From NCBI GenBank assembly GCA_022560025.1, contig JAFISE010000386.1, forward strand, positions 1 through 11,231: a DNA stretch of 11,231 nucleotides, read 5' to 3'. Below the pieces are notes generated by a model that saw nothing but the letters and a program-made list of their open reading frames with translations, made no database searches and had not been told where the DNA came from. The stretch comes from Stagonosporopsis chrysanthemi. Taxonomy: Eukaryota > Ascomycota > Dothideomycetes > Pleosporales > Didymellaceae. The translations under genes and the position numbers were made by a program. Positions within the stretch are counted from its first letter, which is position 1. Each line of letters opens with the position of its first letter. Shown here in pieces: positions 1 through 9,497 of the stretch.

Positions 1-96
1 GGAAGACTGTACCGAGGAGCAGTTAGAAGACGGATCTGAGTCGGGTAGTTGTCAGGTAATGTAAGATAGGCTTGAAGAACTCGGCTTGTTCTTACA
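1..96 (-). mobile_element. Un-RIPed partial LTR of the same Gypsy family, reading leftward out of the window
   Basis: These 96 bases align without gaps to the last 96 bases (plus-strand sense) of the two LTRs at 2437-2532 and 9397-9492. Read on the minus strand this is the start of an LTR, beginning TGTAAG. Unlike the internal copies it keeps many pyrimidine-C-purine sites and their complements (ACCGAG, GACGGAT, TGAG, GTCGGG, GTCAGG, CTCGG), all of which read T or A in the mutated copies. About 180 bp of LTR would lie left of the window. The LTR ends in TTACA at 96 and mutated DNA starts at 97, so it looks like a later insertion. It may be the 5' LTR of a whole element or a solo LTR; the window cannot say which. 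The downstream five bases GTAAT would be one target duplication. Confidence 0.88.
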
Positions 97-780
97 GTAA
101 TAGCTATAGAGAATTAGAATAGTCTTGTAATAATAGCTTATAATAACCTACTACTAAGCTTGTAGTACTAAGGCTTATAAGCAAGTTTAGTAGATAGAAG
201 TGTTTTACAGGTAGCTTCTATAGTAAAGAGCTTAGCTTTTAGCTTCTAAGTAACAGCCTATATACTAGTCTTATTTCTAATATTCTTAAACTTTAGTAGT
301 ATAGTAGTTACTATATAGGGCAATAGATAGGTTGTAAGTTATAAGTAGTAAGTAGTAAGTAGATAGTAGATATAAGTAGATAAACAAATATTTTATAAAT
401 ATTCTATAGTTATAGTAAGTTTCTTAGGTATTATAGCTTTACAGCTTAGTATACAGCTATACCTGTAATAACTAACTGTAATAATTATTTCTATATATAT
501 AACTAACTAAGTACTTTTAAATAAGCTGATTTTAAAATAGATATAACTTTAATTAAGTAAGTTCTTTAAATATACAGCTAGAGTTAATAATTATTAGATA
601 GTAAAGTAAGTAAGGCGCAGCCTAGCTTAGAAAATCTATAAGTAAGGATAGCTTTGTAGCTAACTTACTAGCTATTACTATAATAGATAACTGTAATAAA
701 CTACTATATTATTAAACGCAAGACGTACTTTCTAATAGTACTATTTTCTAGTAAATTTAATATTTTGTAGTATAGATATA
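97..780. other. Mutated AT-rich DNA without a recognisable gene
   Basis: No protein family, inverted repeat or RNA gene could be recognised on either strand. Base use is the same TpA-rich, YCR-free pattern as the rest of the block. It could be the upstream part of the unknown gene remnant that follows, or older intergenic or transposon sequence mutated past recognition. Confidence 0.5.
342..362. repeat. Short tandem repeat, three copies of TAAGTAG
   Basis: Three exact 7-bp units stand in a row, followed by looser related sequence to about 380. The tract is probably a by-product of low sequence complexity after mutation. No function is suggested. Confidence 0.6.
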
Positions 781-1926
781 CAAACTACAAGTATAAAAGT
801 CTTGTAATTTAAGCATGTTTTGTTTACTTACAGTATATAAGCTACTTAGCTTAGAAAAACAAAGCTGCAAACTAGTAACTAGTTAGTAACTTAACTATAA
901 TAATAACTATACTTATATATAATTTTGTATACTATTATTACAGCTATAGAATCTATAGAAGACGTCTAACAGCTCTATATTAAGCAAGAAGATAAGCCTA
1001 AGCTGCTTACTTTTACTAGTAGTTTGTATATTCTAGATTGCTTTAAACTAAAAGAATAGAATAGTCTTATTAATATAATTATTATAGCTACTTATTATAT
1101 TGCTAAAGCTAATTGTAATAGAGCTTTGCAACTTAAGAGGCTAAGATTTACTATGTTCTTAACTAGTGCAGCTAAGGTAGATCTAAGAAAAGCTACTTTA
1201 CTAATTTAATATTCTTTTTTAAAAGCTAGCTTAGCAATTCTACCTGTGTAATCTAGCAGAGAACTAGAGCTTTACTTTGCAATAAAAAAAAGGCAGCTAT
1301 TAGCAAAGCTTATAATACTAACTATGTAGTAAAATATTAGCTTTTTAAAAAACTATTGCGACTAAAAAAAAGCTAAAATACACGTATATTTAAGCTCTAA
1401 GTTAGTATATTTAAGTAGGCCTTTAGCTCTATAATAAAAACTAAAGACAGTAGCAACTTATATAGCTAGCACTGCTAAATAAAAGACTAAGATCTAGTAA
1501 TAAGCTAAGAAAGATCTTAACTAAACTTACTACAATATCTATAAAAGTAGTTAGTAATTGCGTTCTATTATTATATCTTTATTCTAACTAAATATAGCAG
1601 AATAGCTTAAAGATAAGCTTACTACTACTTATAAAAAATAGAATGCTATTAATTATAAGATTAATATATATAACTTTTTAATATTTATCTCTAAGGTTAA
1701 TACTACTATTAAGAAGAAAAAAGAGTTAAGTACTAGCTAAGCAGCTAAACGCCTGTTTAGTGCTAGAAGTGCTCTTAAAATTATCTTTTAAAAAGAGTAT
1801 TAAAAGAGTTTTAAGAAGCTAAGAACTAATACCTTTAACTCTAATACTAAGAAAGAAGAGTAGGTTAAGTTTTATAATAAGCTTTTGCTAAAAAGTCTAG
1901 CTATATACCTAGATAATAAGTAAGAG
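781..1926 (+). pseudogene. Unidentified protein-coding remnant, about 380 codons, riddled with point stops
   Basis: I do not recognise the family. One plus frame (the codon starting at 961) keeps protein-like composition for nearly 1 kb without a visible frame change. In-frame stops are TAA or TAG, as expected from mutated Gln and Trp codons. The stretch 961-1300 is mixed hydrophobic and basic. Around 1180-1500 Leu, Ala and Lys alternate in a helical pattern. The end (about 1690-1926) is rich in Lys codons, many probably mutated Glu, plus Ser and Asn, suggesting a charged acidic tail before TAA at 1921. Upstream, 781-960 continues in frame with helical character, so the true start is unknown and an intron is possible. 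The frame stops about 45 bp before the pogo inverted repeat, so it is not part of that element. It may be a host gene captured in the RIP zone or part of an older transposon. Confidence 0.45.
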
Positions 1927-1968
1927 TAAGTTATTATATTTAATTATTATATATATTTACTAATAGTA

Positions 1969-2032
1969 ACGTATATTATAAGTAAGTAACGCGTATAAGC
2001 AAGTAATATACTCTACTAACTTTGCATACTTT
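1969..2032 (+). repeat. Left terminal inverted repeat of the pogo-like element
   Basis: It pairs base for base, with no gap, with the reverse complement of 11000-11063. By eye 52 of 64 positions match, and all 12 differences are C/T or G/A transitions, as RIP would produce. Inside, a motif like TATAAGYAAGTAAY occurs twice in tandem (about 1978-1990 and 1995-2008), followed by the best conserved part, CTCTACTAACTTT. The paired motifs are candidate transposase-binding sites, by analogy with other Tc1/mariner ends. Confidence 0.88.
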
Positions 2033-2061
2033 TCTTATCTAAATTTATAATAGCTTTATAT

Positions 2062-2254
2062 AATGTTACTTAATTACTCTTAAATAAAGCAGATATATAG
2101 CTTGCTATCTTATCTATTAATACTTAACAAATCTAAGGCAATTGTCTTACTACAGTAATATACAACGTAGCTAAAGCAATGCTTTGCTGCTAATACACTA
2201 AGATACTTGCCTAACACAATTACTAACTTAACTTAAGAAAGCTTACTAAGGTAG
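2062..2254 (+). pseudogene. Pogo-like transposase, N-terminal part (HTH region), cut by the Gypsy insertion
   Basis: This frame (codon start at 2254) continues directly into the frame resuming at 9498. About 64 codons remain. They resemble the N-terminal psq-type helix-turn-helix of fungal pogo transposases: a short helix, a variable loop, then a segment reading YNVAKAMLCC where the family usually has YNVP followed by Thr, Thr, Leu and Arg residues. The run RKLTKVEEEVI across the junction is typical of the linker into the second, Tc5/CENP-B-like DNA-binding domain. In-frame stops at 2098, 2125, 2134, 2191, 2212 and 2224 are TAG or TAA, consistent with mutated Gln or Trp codons. The original ATG is not identifiable; 2062 is an approximate start just inside the inverted repeat. 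Confidence 0.8.
2250..2254. repeat. Target-site duplication GGTAG, left copy
   Basis: GGTAG abuts the outer end of the left LTR, and an identical GGTAG abuts the outer end of the right LTR at 9493-9497. A 5-bp duplication is the usual signature of Ty3/Gypsy integrases. The host codon frame of the pogo gene runs continuously if one copy is discounted. Confidence 0.9.
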
Positions 2255-2532
2255 TGTAATAATATAGGATGCTAGAAGAGTCTAAATTACATAGGTATTT
2301 ACTACAAGGTGTATAGAAGTACTAGGATAAACTACAAGACTAAATCTCTATTTCTATAAGTCTTATATAAAAAAATACTTTAAAACTATCTATCTAAACT
2401 TTATAAAAGCTTCTCTTCTTATACCTAGAAGCTTAAAGAAGACTGTACTAACAAGTAGTTAGAAGATAGATCTAAGTTAAGTAGTTGTTAGGTAATATAA
2501 AGTAAGCTTAAAGAACTAGGCTTATTTTTATA
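2255..2532 (-). repeat. 3' LTR of the Gypsy element (left copy)
   Basis: It aligns over 278 bp without gaps to 9215-9492. The plus-strand edges are TGTAAT at 2255 and TTTATA at 2532; the un-RIPed copy at 1-96 shows the latter was TTACA, giving the inverted ends TGTAA/TTACA typical of LTRs. About three dozen differences from the other LTR were counted by eye, all transitions. Confidence 0.95.
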
Positions 2533-2546
2533 TTACTCTCTTCCTT
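2533..2546 (-). promoter_or_regulatory. Polypurine tract for plus-strand DNA priming
   Basis: On the minus strand this reads AAGGAAGAGAGTAA, a near-pure purine run directly upstream of the 3' LTR. This is where Gypsy elements carry the RNase H-resistant primer. Its position independently confirms the minus-strand orientation of the element. Confidence 0.8.
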
Positions 2547-3870
2547 ATAGGTAGATTGTCTCTAATTCTGTAAAATTGTAAGGAGAATTCTTATACTATA
2601 AAGGTTTAAACTTTAAAAAGGCGTAAAATATATCTAACTTATATCTATCTAAAGACTCTAGTCTTTTTTTACTATTGTTAACTTCTATTTAGGTACTGCA
2701 CAACCTATGTTAGCTACTCTGCACTTATCTGTTCTAGGCAAGCTCTCTAGTAATAATAACTAAGCAAATTAGATTGTTATTAGGCTTATAGCTGTTATAA
2801 GAGCTTGTGCTATAATAGAGTTGCTTTTACTAAAGTTGTAGTAACTGTTAAAATATGTTTAATCTACTTTCTAATTAAGTTAAATTGCTTACAGCGTGCT
2901 TTTTAAGTAAACAACGTATATTCTGCTTGTTTCTATTCTTTAACAGACACTAATTCTTGCTGTAAGTACCTTAAATAACTTTATTTAATTACTACTAACT
3001 ATTACTAGGCTTGTTTTTTAGTTACTATGCTAATACCTGTCTCTTTTAGTACTTTTATAGTAGCCTATTAAGTTATTTGCTTTTATTTAATTTAGGCCTT
3101 TATATAAGAGAATATAGTAGTATATACCTTTAATAAAGCATTGTTATTGAAGTGTGCTTATTACACACTTTAAAACAAGAAGTGTTGTTTAGTTTAATTA
3201 CTACTACTTTCTTTCTATTAGTCCTTAGGCTAACTTTTAAATAAGTACTAATTTATATTAGACCTAAGTATAACACTTTTTAAAGCAACCTTATTGCATA
3301 AAAAGAAGCTATAGTAGAAGAAAGTAAAGAGTTAAAAGAGCTAAAGGCAGCAGCTACACAGGCTGTCTGTAAGACTACTTAAGATAACCTCTGTTAGTTA
3401 GCCTATACTTTAGTAAGTATAGTACAGGTAGTAACTACATAGCTTAAAAAAGTGTTAGCTGCTAATATATTACTCTATTAGTACTACGTCTAGCCTGTTA
3501 CTAATTAGGCCTTAATAGAGGTAATAAGAGCACTTACTGTGCAGGTAAGGTCTCTATAGGATAAAGTAGCAGAGCTTAGGTAGGCAGTAGTATCTTTACA
3601 GGCTCTAGTAGTTAAGGCTCTATAACAAAGTACTAGGAGCAAAGGCCTAAAGAAGTTAGTGCCTAAAAAGGTATTAGCTAATTTAAATACTCTCTTAGTA
3701 GATACTAAAGAGAAGATAAGCAACGTTAGTAAGGCTCTAGCTTAATTACTACATATACAGTAGAGTAGACGTTTTCTTTTATTACTTAGCTAAGTTAGTA
3801 AAAGTTTAGAGTAGTTTAAGTCTTCTTTGTCTTTTAAATTTATAATATACTTACTTAAACTATTACTAGC
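2547..3870. other. Extra segment between pol and the 3' LTR
   Basis: About 1.3 kb follows the chromodomain end of pol (minus strand) before the purine tract. Minus-strand translation shows no recognised domain. The plus strand shows the coiled-coil-like frame listed separately. No inverted repeats or second target duplication marking a further nested insertion were seen. Confidence 0.6.
2855..3745 (+). pseudogene. Possible antisense accessory gene with a coiled-coil C-terminal half
   Basis: This is a plus-strand frame, opposite to gag-pol. The best-supported part is 3302-3745, about 148 codons rich in Lys/Glu, Ala, Val, Leu and Gln-type stops in a heptad-like spacing, with short runs such as ESKELKELKAAAT and DKVAELR, ending at TAA 3743. 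The stops inside (about a dozen) are TAA or TAG. The same frame runs back to an ATG at 2855, whose next base is T and so is not a RIP target. The upstream half is Leu/Phe-rich, which RIP itself can produce, so it is weak evidence. I do not recognise a family; it could be an accessory ORF of the element or a captured host fragment. An overlapping stop-free minus frame at 3505-3723 is probably a shadow, since true genes in this block all carry stops. Confidence 0.4.
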
Positions 3871-6800
3871 TGTTTTTTTTCTAAGATTTAATCTAATTTA
3901 GTAACTATATTAAAAGACTTAGTAATTACAGATACTTATTATAAAATACTCTTAGCTTGTAAAGAGCATTCTTAAAGTTTTCTGCTAGGTACTAAGTAGA
4001 GTTAAGGTTGTATTCTAACTAACTTATATAGTACTTTAAGTATTGTTAGACTAGCTTACTTATAAGTATCTCTTGTACTTTCTATTCTTTAACTCTTTAA
4101 ATTAAGATACCTAAGAGTTTTAGAGCTTTCTGTCTAGGCAAAGAGTCTACTAGGTCTTTGCAGAGTATATCTAAAGTAAAAACATTATAAATTTGTAAAC
4201 TAAAAGAAAGTTTTAAACACTATAAATAACTAACTTGCTTAAGAACTTTAAATAGACTTTTTTATAGGTTAGATAGCTTTTAGCTAGGACGCTTAACAGC
4301 TAAGTTCTTAGTTAATAAGTATACCTTATTACCTACTGCTTAGTTAACTAGACTGCAGTGCTTGTCCTTAGTAGCTCTTATTTGCAGCTGCGCCTTTTCT
4401 ATGTTCTTCTTAGCTACCTTCTAAGCTTAGTGTATATAGGTTGCTAGAGCAAGTGTATCTTAGTAGTTTAAGTTGTTATAAGGAGTTATATCTATATTAA
4501 GTCTATTCTACTGCTAGCTCTATCTAGGTTTGCTTTTAAACAATACTTAATAAAGAGTTATTCTAATACTAAAATAAGGTAAAGTAAGCTGTATATAGTT
4601 AATAAGTAGCAGTAATTTAGACTAGTTATCTTAATAGTATATTATAAACAGTTGTAGCTGCTAGTTAATATACTTGTTTATAATCTCTGTTTAGCTATTA
4701 GTTTCTTTATAGTAAGCAGTAGAAAGCTTAACTTTAACGCTAATAATCTAGTAGAACTTAGACTAGAAACAAGACACAAACTAGAGTCTACAATTAAACA
4801 CTATTAATTTAAAAGTATAACTAAAACAATAGACTTATTAAATAAATAAAAAAGCTATCTTTTATATAGTTATAGTCTTGTAGTACAGGATAGTAATTGC
4901 TTACTTTGTTAAATAGTTAATAATAACAAGTATTTAATTATATCTAGCTTTGTCCTTTAAAAAATCTTTAAAATCTATATATAAGTGCTGTATAGGTTAA
5001 TTAGAGATAGGTAATAAGTAGAAGTACTTACAGAGTTAAGTCTATTTTAAATAACTATAGCAACAAGAAATATAATTTTGCATATATTATTTATAGCTTG
5101 CTCTTATACCTTGCTAGTAATACTGTTAGAATAGTAGCTAGTAAGTTTTCTTTACGCTTAGGTAAGTAGTAGATACTTAGTTATAAGCTTTTTAGATAAG
5201 GCAAGTGCACAGCACTAAGTTTAAGACTATACACAGATAATCTTAGTATAAAAGCAGACTATTATAGATCTAATAACTAAGAGCTAAAGATTTTTGCTTT
5301 TTTTTAAAGGCCTAGCAATTGTGTTGCAGTACAGCTTTAATTAGTTCTAAAGAGTCTAACTATATCTTTAGCTGCAAGGTATAGATAGTATATACTAAGA
5401 AATATAAAAAATAGACTTAGACAAGATTAGAGTTAATATAGTTGTAAAGTTATTAGAGTTCTAATAATACCTAGAAGTAATTATCTTTTTAAGTTGTCTT
5501 AAGGTTAGCTAGGTCTTGCTCTCTTTAACTAAGGATATTAGCTCTCTTGTTATTCTTCCTTAAGGTGTACTTAATTTAGAAGTTAAACAGAGTAAGTACT
5601 TCTGCCTACCTAGCTTGTTAGGTATTTAAGACTTTAGTAGTTATAAAATATTCTAGAGAACAGTAGTTAGAGTAGATACAGATCTAATTTAATATAGACG
5701 TTAGCTCTGCTCTCTACTTATTAAAAGCCTAGAAGATAGCAAAGAGCTCTTTGTTATAAATCTCCTAGTTAAGCTCTAAACCTAATAGAAAACAGCTATA
5801 AAACACTATAAAGTACTAGCAGTCGTCTATATATTTCTAAGACATAATACTAGCTACTACTTTATTTAATATATTAGTTTTAAGCTTTGTTTTAAGATCT
5901 AGGTTAAAGTAGCACAGAGTTAAAATAGCTAATAAGCTTTGTTTAAGCTTCTTAAAGCTAACCTAGTAGTCTAGAGTCTATTTAAAGGTATTTAATAGAC
6001 TTTGCAACACAATTAAAGGTTTTACTACCTAAAAAAACTTAAGTATAAATTATTAATAGAAACTAGTAAAGCTTAGAAATAATTTTATACTTGTTATAGT
6101 TGTAAGTAGCTTCTAGTCTGCTAAAACCTGTACCTTCTTAGGATTTACCTTAATACCTTTGTTTGTAAGGATGTACCTAAGGTACTAAGTACAAGTTACA
6201 TAGAATTTACTTTTCTTAATATTAACTTGTAGGCCTGCAGAGTAAAGACGTTCTAGAACTTTTTTAATATATGTCTAGTAAGTCTAAGCGTCTTTAGAGT
6301 AGATAAAGATATTGTCTAGGTAAGTAATATAGAAGTTATCTAAGTAGTTAATTAAAACGTTGTTTATATAGCGTTAGTACGTAGCAGAGCTATTATACAA
6401 ACTAAATAGTAAGACCTTGCACTTATATATACTGTAACGTGTCTAGAATATAGTATACTCTTTTAAAGCAGGATCTATATAGATTTAGTTAAAAGCTAAT
6501 TAAATATTAAACTTAGTAAATATCTTTACTTTAGATAGTTAGGCAAGCAGCTTGTCTATACAGAGTATTAGATAAAAGTCTTTATAAGTTAAATTATTTA
6601 ATTTATAATAGTCTATACAGATATACAGGCTTCTATTTAGCTTCTATATGTATAGTACTAGTAATATAAATAGACTTTAGCTGTATTTAATCTAACTATG
6701 TTAGAGTTAATCTTGTATAAACTTCTTAGTTACTTTAAGTTTTTTAAAGTTCTGTTTGTATAAAAAAAAATAGTAGTTAAGCAAAGGTTTTTTTAAAATA

Positions 6801-7700
6801 ATCTTATAGTTATAAGAGTAGTAATCTAGAAGGCTTTTAGCTTCTGTTTTGCTAAACATATTAGTATACTAAGAGTACTAGGCTAGTAAGTGTTTTTAGA
6901 TTAGTTAAGTGTTTTTAAGGTTATCTTAGTTGTACTTCTTTTCTATAATATAAGTAATCTTATATAGATTAGTTGTAAAGAACTTGTTTTGCAGTTTCTT
7001 TATTAAAAAGTAGAAAGTGTTAGCTAAGAGCATAGTAATAGTAGCAACCTTAGTTAGACTAGTTACAGGGGTGTTTACTACTTTATTAAGTAGTACTAAA
7101 GGTTATAAACAAAACTTAGGCAACCTTAATATACTTTTTATGTATTAAATAGTTGTACTAAGGCTGTATTATTGCTAATACTTTTCTTGTTCTTATAGAG
7201 TATTTTGTTACTCTATATTCTGTTAGGCTTTGCCTTCTTTAAAGGGTTGTTGCAAAGTTATTAATAGAAGCAGTGCAGAATTATATAATTAAGAGTATTT
7301 AGCAGGCTATATTAACTAAGACCTATCTGTATTAAGTTATAGCTTAAAGTACTTAAGCTATTTAATTCTAATAATATAATCTTGTAATCTAAGATCTATA
7401 ATAATAAAAGAGCAGTTATATACTTTTTAGCTGTTAACTATAAAGTGTAACTGTATATACTAGGTTATAAGAGAAGTAATTTAATCTTAGAAACCTTTAA
7501 CTTAAACTAAAAAAAGTAGCTTTTAGATAGGTTTATAAAGTAAAGTAAAGATAAAATATACAATATTAGAGTTTAAAAACAAAAATCCTTAGGCACTAGT
7601 GTTAACTAAAGAGCAGAGTTAAATACTAAGCTCTCAGTTACAAAGAATAGTAGAGGTAAAGAAATAAAGACTACTAAACAAATAAGATAGTAAGAGATTA
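3870..7700 (-). pseudogene. pol: Gypsy pol: protease, reverse transcriptase, RNase H, integrase, chromodomain
   Basis: One minus-strand frame holds from about 7560 to 3870 with no frame change, broken only by point stops. Domain order: a protease-like C-terminal part around 7450-7300 (IIIDLRLQDYII). RT at about 6730-6170 has CIDYYKLN, KIFTKFN (catalytic Asp now Asn at 6508), FSLYNSSATY and YLDNI at 6322-6308, where the second Asp of YLDD is Asn. RNase H covers about 6000-5600 (SFKKLKQSLLAI, IYNKELFAI). The integrase zinc domain covers about 5270-5080, with the two Cys left but a His read as Tyr. The integrase core has Asp kept at 4975, the second Asp changed to Asn at 4795 and Glu kept at 4687, giving the D35E spacing. 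A chromodomain at about 4090-3925 (YLAENFKNALYKLRVF) marks a chromovirus; such domains steer integration to modified histones. The exact start and end are approximate. Confidence 0.92.
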
Positions 7701-9000
7701 AATAGATTATATTAGTTTAGGCCTAGGTAGAGTAATCCTTCTAGGCAGGACTATTTCTTATAGAGATTGTATTAGTCTTGTTAAAGTCTTCTTTAGCGTT
7801 AATAAAGTCTTTTTATTTTACCTTAATTTTGCACACACAGAGTACTATATAATTCTTAGTAAAGTGTCTTAGCTTTTTATAGTTATAGCAAGCTCTTAGA
7901 GTTATATCCTTTACAAGTGCAGGTGTGTTAAAAGGTTAGCAGAGTGCAGGAGTACTCTAGGCAAAGTAAGTAGATTAGCTAAAAAAGAAGTAATCTTGTT
8001 AACTTGTTATAATAGAGCTCTGTTTTGTATCTAACTAAGGTATTCTTATTAATCTTAAGAGTTGCAAAACTAGAAGTAGTAGCATAGTAGAGTTGTTCCT
8101 TCTTTCTATATTATAAGCAGTTAGGTATTCTACTATTTAAGAAAAAAAGTTATACTATTACTGCTTAAAGCCTAGATTAAGTACTTAAATACTTAGAGAG
8201 ATCTTAGTCTATATATAGTAAAACTATTCTAATTAGAGTACTTTTTCTTTAATAGCTATACTAAGAAAGTAGCTCTTAAAAGCAGGGAAAGCTTCTAATT
8301 TCTCTATTTAGAGTTGATTAAAGGCTGCTTAGCTTTCTGCCTGCTTGTTCCTAGTAACAAAGTATATCTTAAAGAGCATAATTATCTCTTCTGTAGTGTA
8401 AAAGTAATCTGTCTTATTATTAGAGAAGTACTAAGGTTCTAAGTATTCTTTAGCTAATCTAGAGGTATAACCTTAGACAAAGGCTATATAGACACGTACA
8501 CTTTAATAGTAGTCTGTATTAATCTTAAGTTAGTCTTAAATAGAAGTACGCTATTGCTAAAAGGTAAAGTTACTTCTATTTATAAGAACCTTAATATTAA
8601 GAGTCCTTTTAGAGAGCTTCTTGTATACTATAAGTACTAAGCTAGCTTCTAATAGCTGCTTTATAGTAGATTAATATAGTACACCTATTAGTAGTGTTTC
8701 TATTATAAGTAGAGAGTAATCTGCTAAAGTAAGACTAGCACGTAACTAAGTAAGTTCTTACTACAGTTAGGCTATCTCTTTTAAAAGATTGTAGTAGGAT
8801 AGCTCTAAATTAGATCTGTTATTAGCAGGAGACAGTTATACTAATATAGGGCTTTAAGGGCGTCTAGCCCCTAATTAGTTCTAAGACTAAGTAGTAGGTC
8901 TTGTAATAGTGCCTAATATTAGAGTTGTATCTAAATTAAGTAAGTTATTAATAGTCTCTAAGTGTCTATCTTAGCGCAATCTAACGCAGCTTTTCTAAAG
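7700..9000 (-). pseudogene. gag: Gypsy gag (capsid/nucleocapsid) remnant
   Basis: The minus-strand frame differs from pol by one base (pol lies in the -1 frame relative to gag). The capsid part is clearest from about 8700 to 8170: a run with FTFWQW-like residues where both Trp codons are TAG, the stretch YTTEEIIMLFK around 8400, then ESYF-like and AFNQL motifs typical of fungal Gypsy capsids. A CCHC zinc knuckle lies at 7890-7849, but two of its three Cys codons now read TAT (Tyr); the pattern is C-x2-Y-x4-H-x4-Y. An acidic or basic tail follows to about 7700. The start codon was not identified; 9000 is where frame-consistent composition begins. Roughly 430 codons is ordinary for a fungal Gypsy Gag. 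It would form the virus-like particle and bind element RNA. Confidence 0.85.
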
Positions 9001-9214
9001 TTAATTTTAAAGTAGTAAGTTGTAAGAAGTTCTAAACTTATAAGCTTTAGTTGTTAAGAAATCTCTAGAATCTTAACTATAGTATAAATAATTTAAAGAC
9101 TTCTATAGTTTAGGTGTAATACAGACTCTAGCTGCACTTATATAAATAACTAAATAAAACTATAGTAATATTATTATAGGGCTGTTATAAGCTAGAACAA
9201 GTTTTAAAGTATAA
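9001..9214 (-). other. 5' leader of the Gypsy element (between 5' LTR and gag)
   Basis: This is about 210 bp of mutated sequence on the minus strand between the 5' LTR edge at 9215 and the start of gag. The tRNA primer-binding site should begin within a few bases of 9214, but RIP has altered the region and I could not match the first bases (minus strand TTATACTTTAAAACTTG) to a tRNA 3' end with confidence. Confidence 0.6.
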
Positions 9215-9492
9215 TATAATAATACAGGATGTTAAAAGAGTCTAAATTATATAGGTATCTGCTATAAAGTGTATAGAAGTACTAAAATAAACTATAAGAC
9301 TAGATTTCTATTCCTATAGGTCTTGTACAAAAGAATACTTTAAAACTGTCTATTTAAACTCTATAGAAGCTTCTTCTCTTATACTTAGAAGCTTAGGGAA
9401 GACTATACTAACAAGCAGTTAGAAGACAGATCTAAGTTAAGTAGTTGTTAAGTAATATAAAGTAGGCTTAAAGAACTAAGCTTGTTCTTATA
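9215..9492 (-). repeat. 5' LTR of the Gypsy element (right copy)
   Basis: It aligns to 2255-2532 with a constant offset of 6960 and no gaps. On the minus strand this copy lies upstream of gag, so it would carry the promoter. The plus-strand edges TATAAT and CTTATA are RIP-altered forms of TGTAAT and CTTACA. Confidence 0.95.
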
Positions 9493-9497
9493 GGTAG
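9493..9497. repeat. Target-site duplication GGTAG, right copy
   Basis: It is identical to 2250-2254 and flanks the outer edge of the right LTR. The pogo transposase frame resumes immediately after it. Confidence 0.9.

Larger units (their letters stand above)
2255..9492 (-). mobile_element. Complete nested Ty3/Gypsy chromovirus-type LTR retrotransposon, 7.24 kb, minus strand
   Basis: All structural parts are visible: two 278-bp LTRs at exactly the same spacing throughout, a 5-bp GGTAG target duplication, a purine tract next to the left (3') LTR, and gag then pol reading right to left. The order protease, RT, RNase H, integrase, chromodomain defines a Gypsy chromovirus. It is inserted in the pogo transposase gene in opposite orientation. 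About 1.3 kb between the pol end and the 3' LTR is longer than needed and may hold an extra antisense gene. The whole element is inactivated by RIP transitions; no deletion or frameshift was noticed within pol. Confidence 0.95.

Noticed and set aside
480..1000. Possible introns (GT...AG with TACTAAC-like branch sites)
   Set aside because: CTAAC and CTAG-type strings are everywhere after the mutation, so splice signals carry no information here.
2546..2555. TATAGGTAG inside the Gypsy element, resembling the right LTR edge plus GGTAG duplication
   Set aside because: The 278-bp LTR alignment ends at 2532 and the purine tract lies between. With TA-rich sequence this short match is probably chance.
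3505..3723. Minus-strand ORF of 72 codons, the only stop-free reading of that size
   Set aside because: Every recognisable gene in the block carries RIP stops, so a stop-free frame is more likely a shadow. It lies opposite the coiled-coil-like plus frame and past the end of pol, and shows no domain.
2255..9492. CRISPR-like or other regularly spaced repeats
   Set aside because: The only long repeats are the LTRs and the pogo inverted ends; no array of short repeats and spacers was found.
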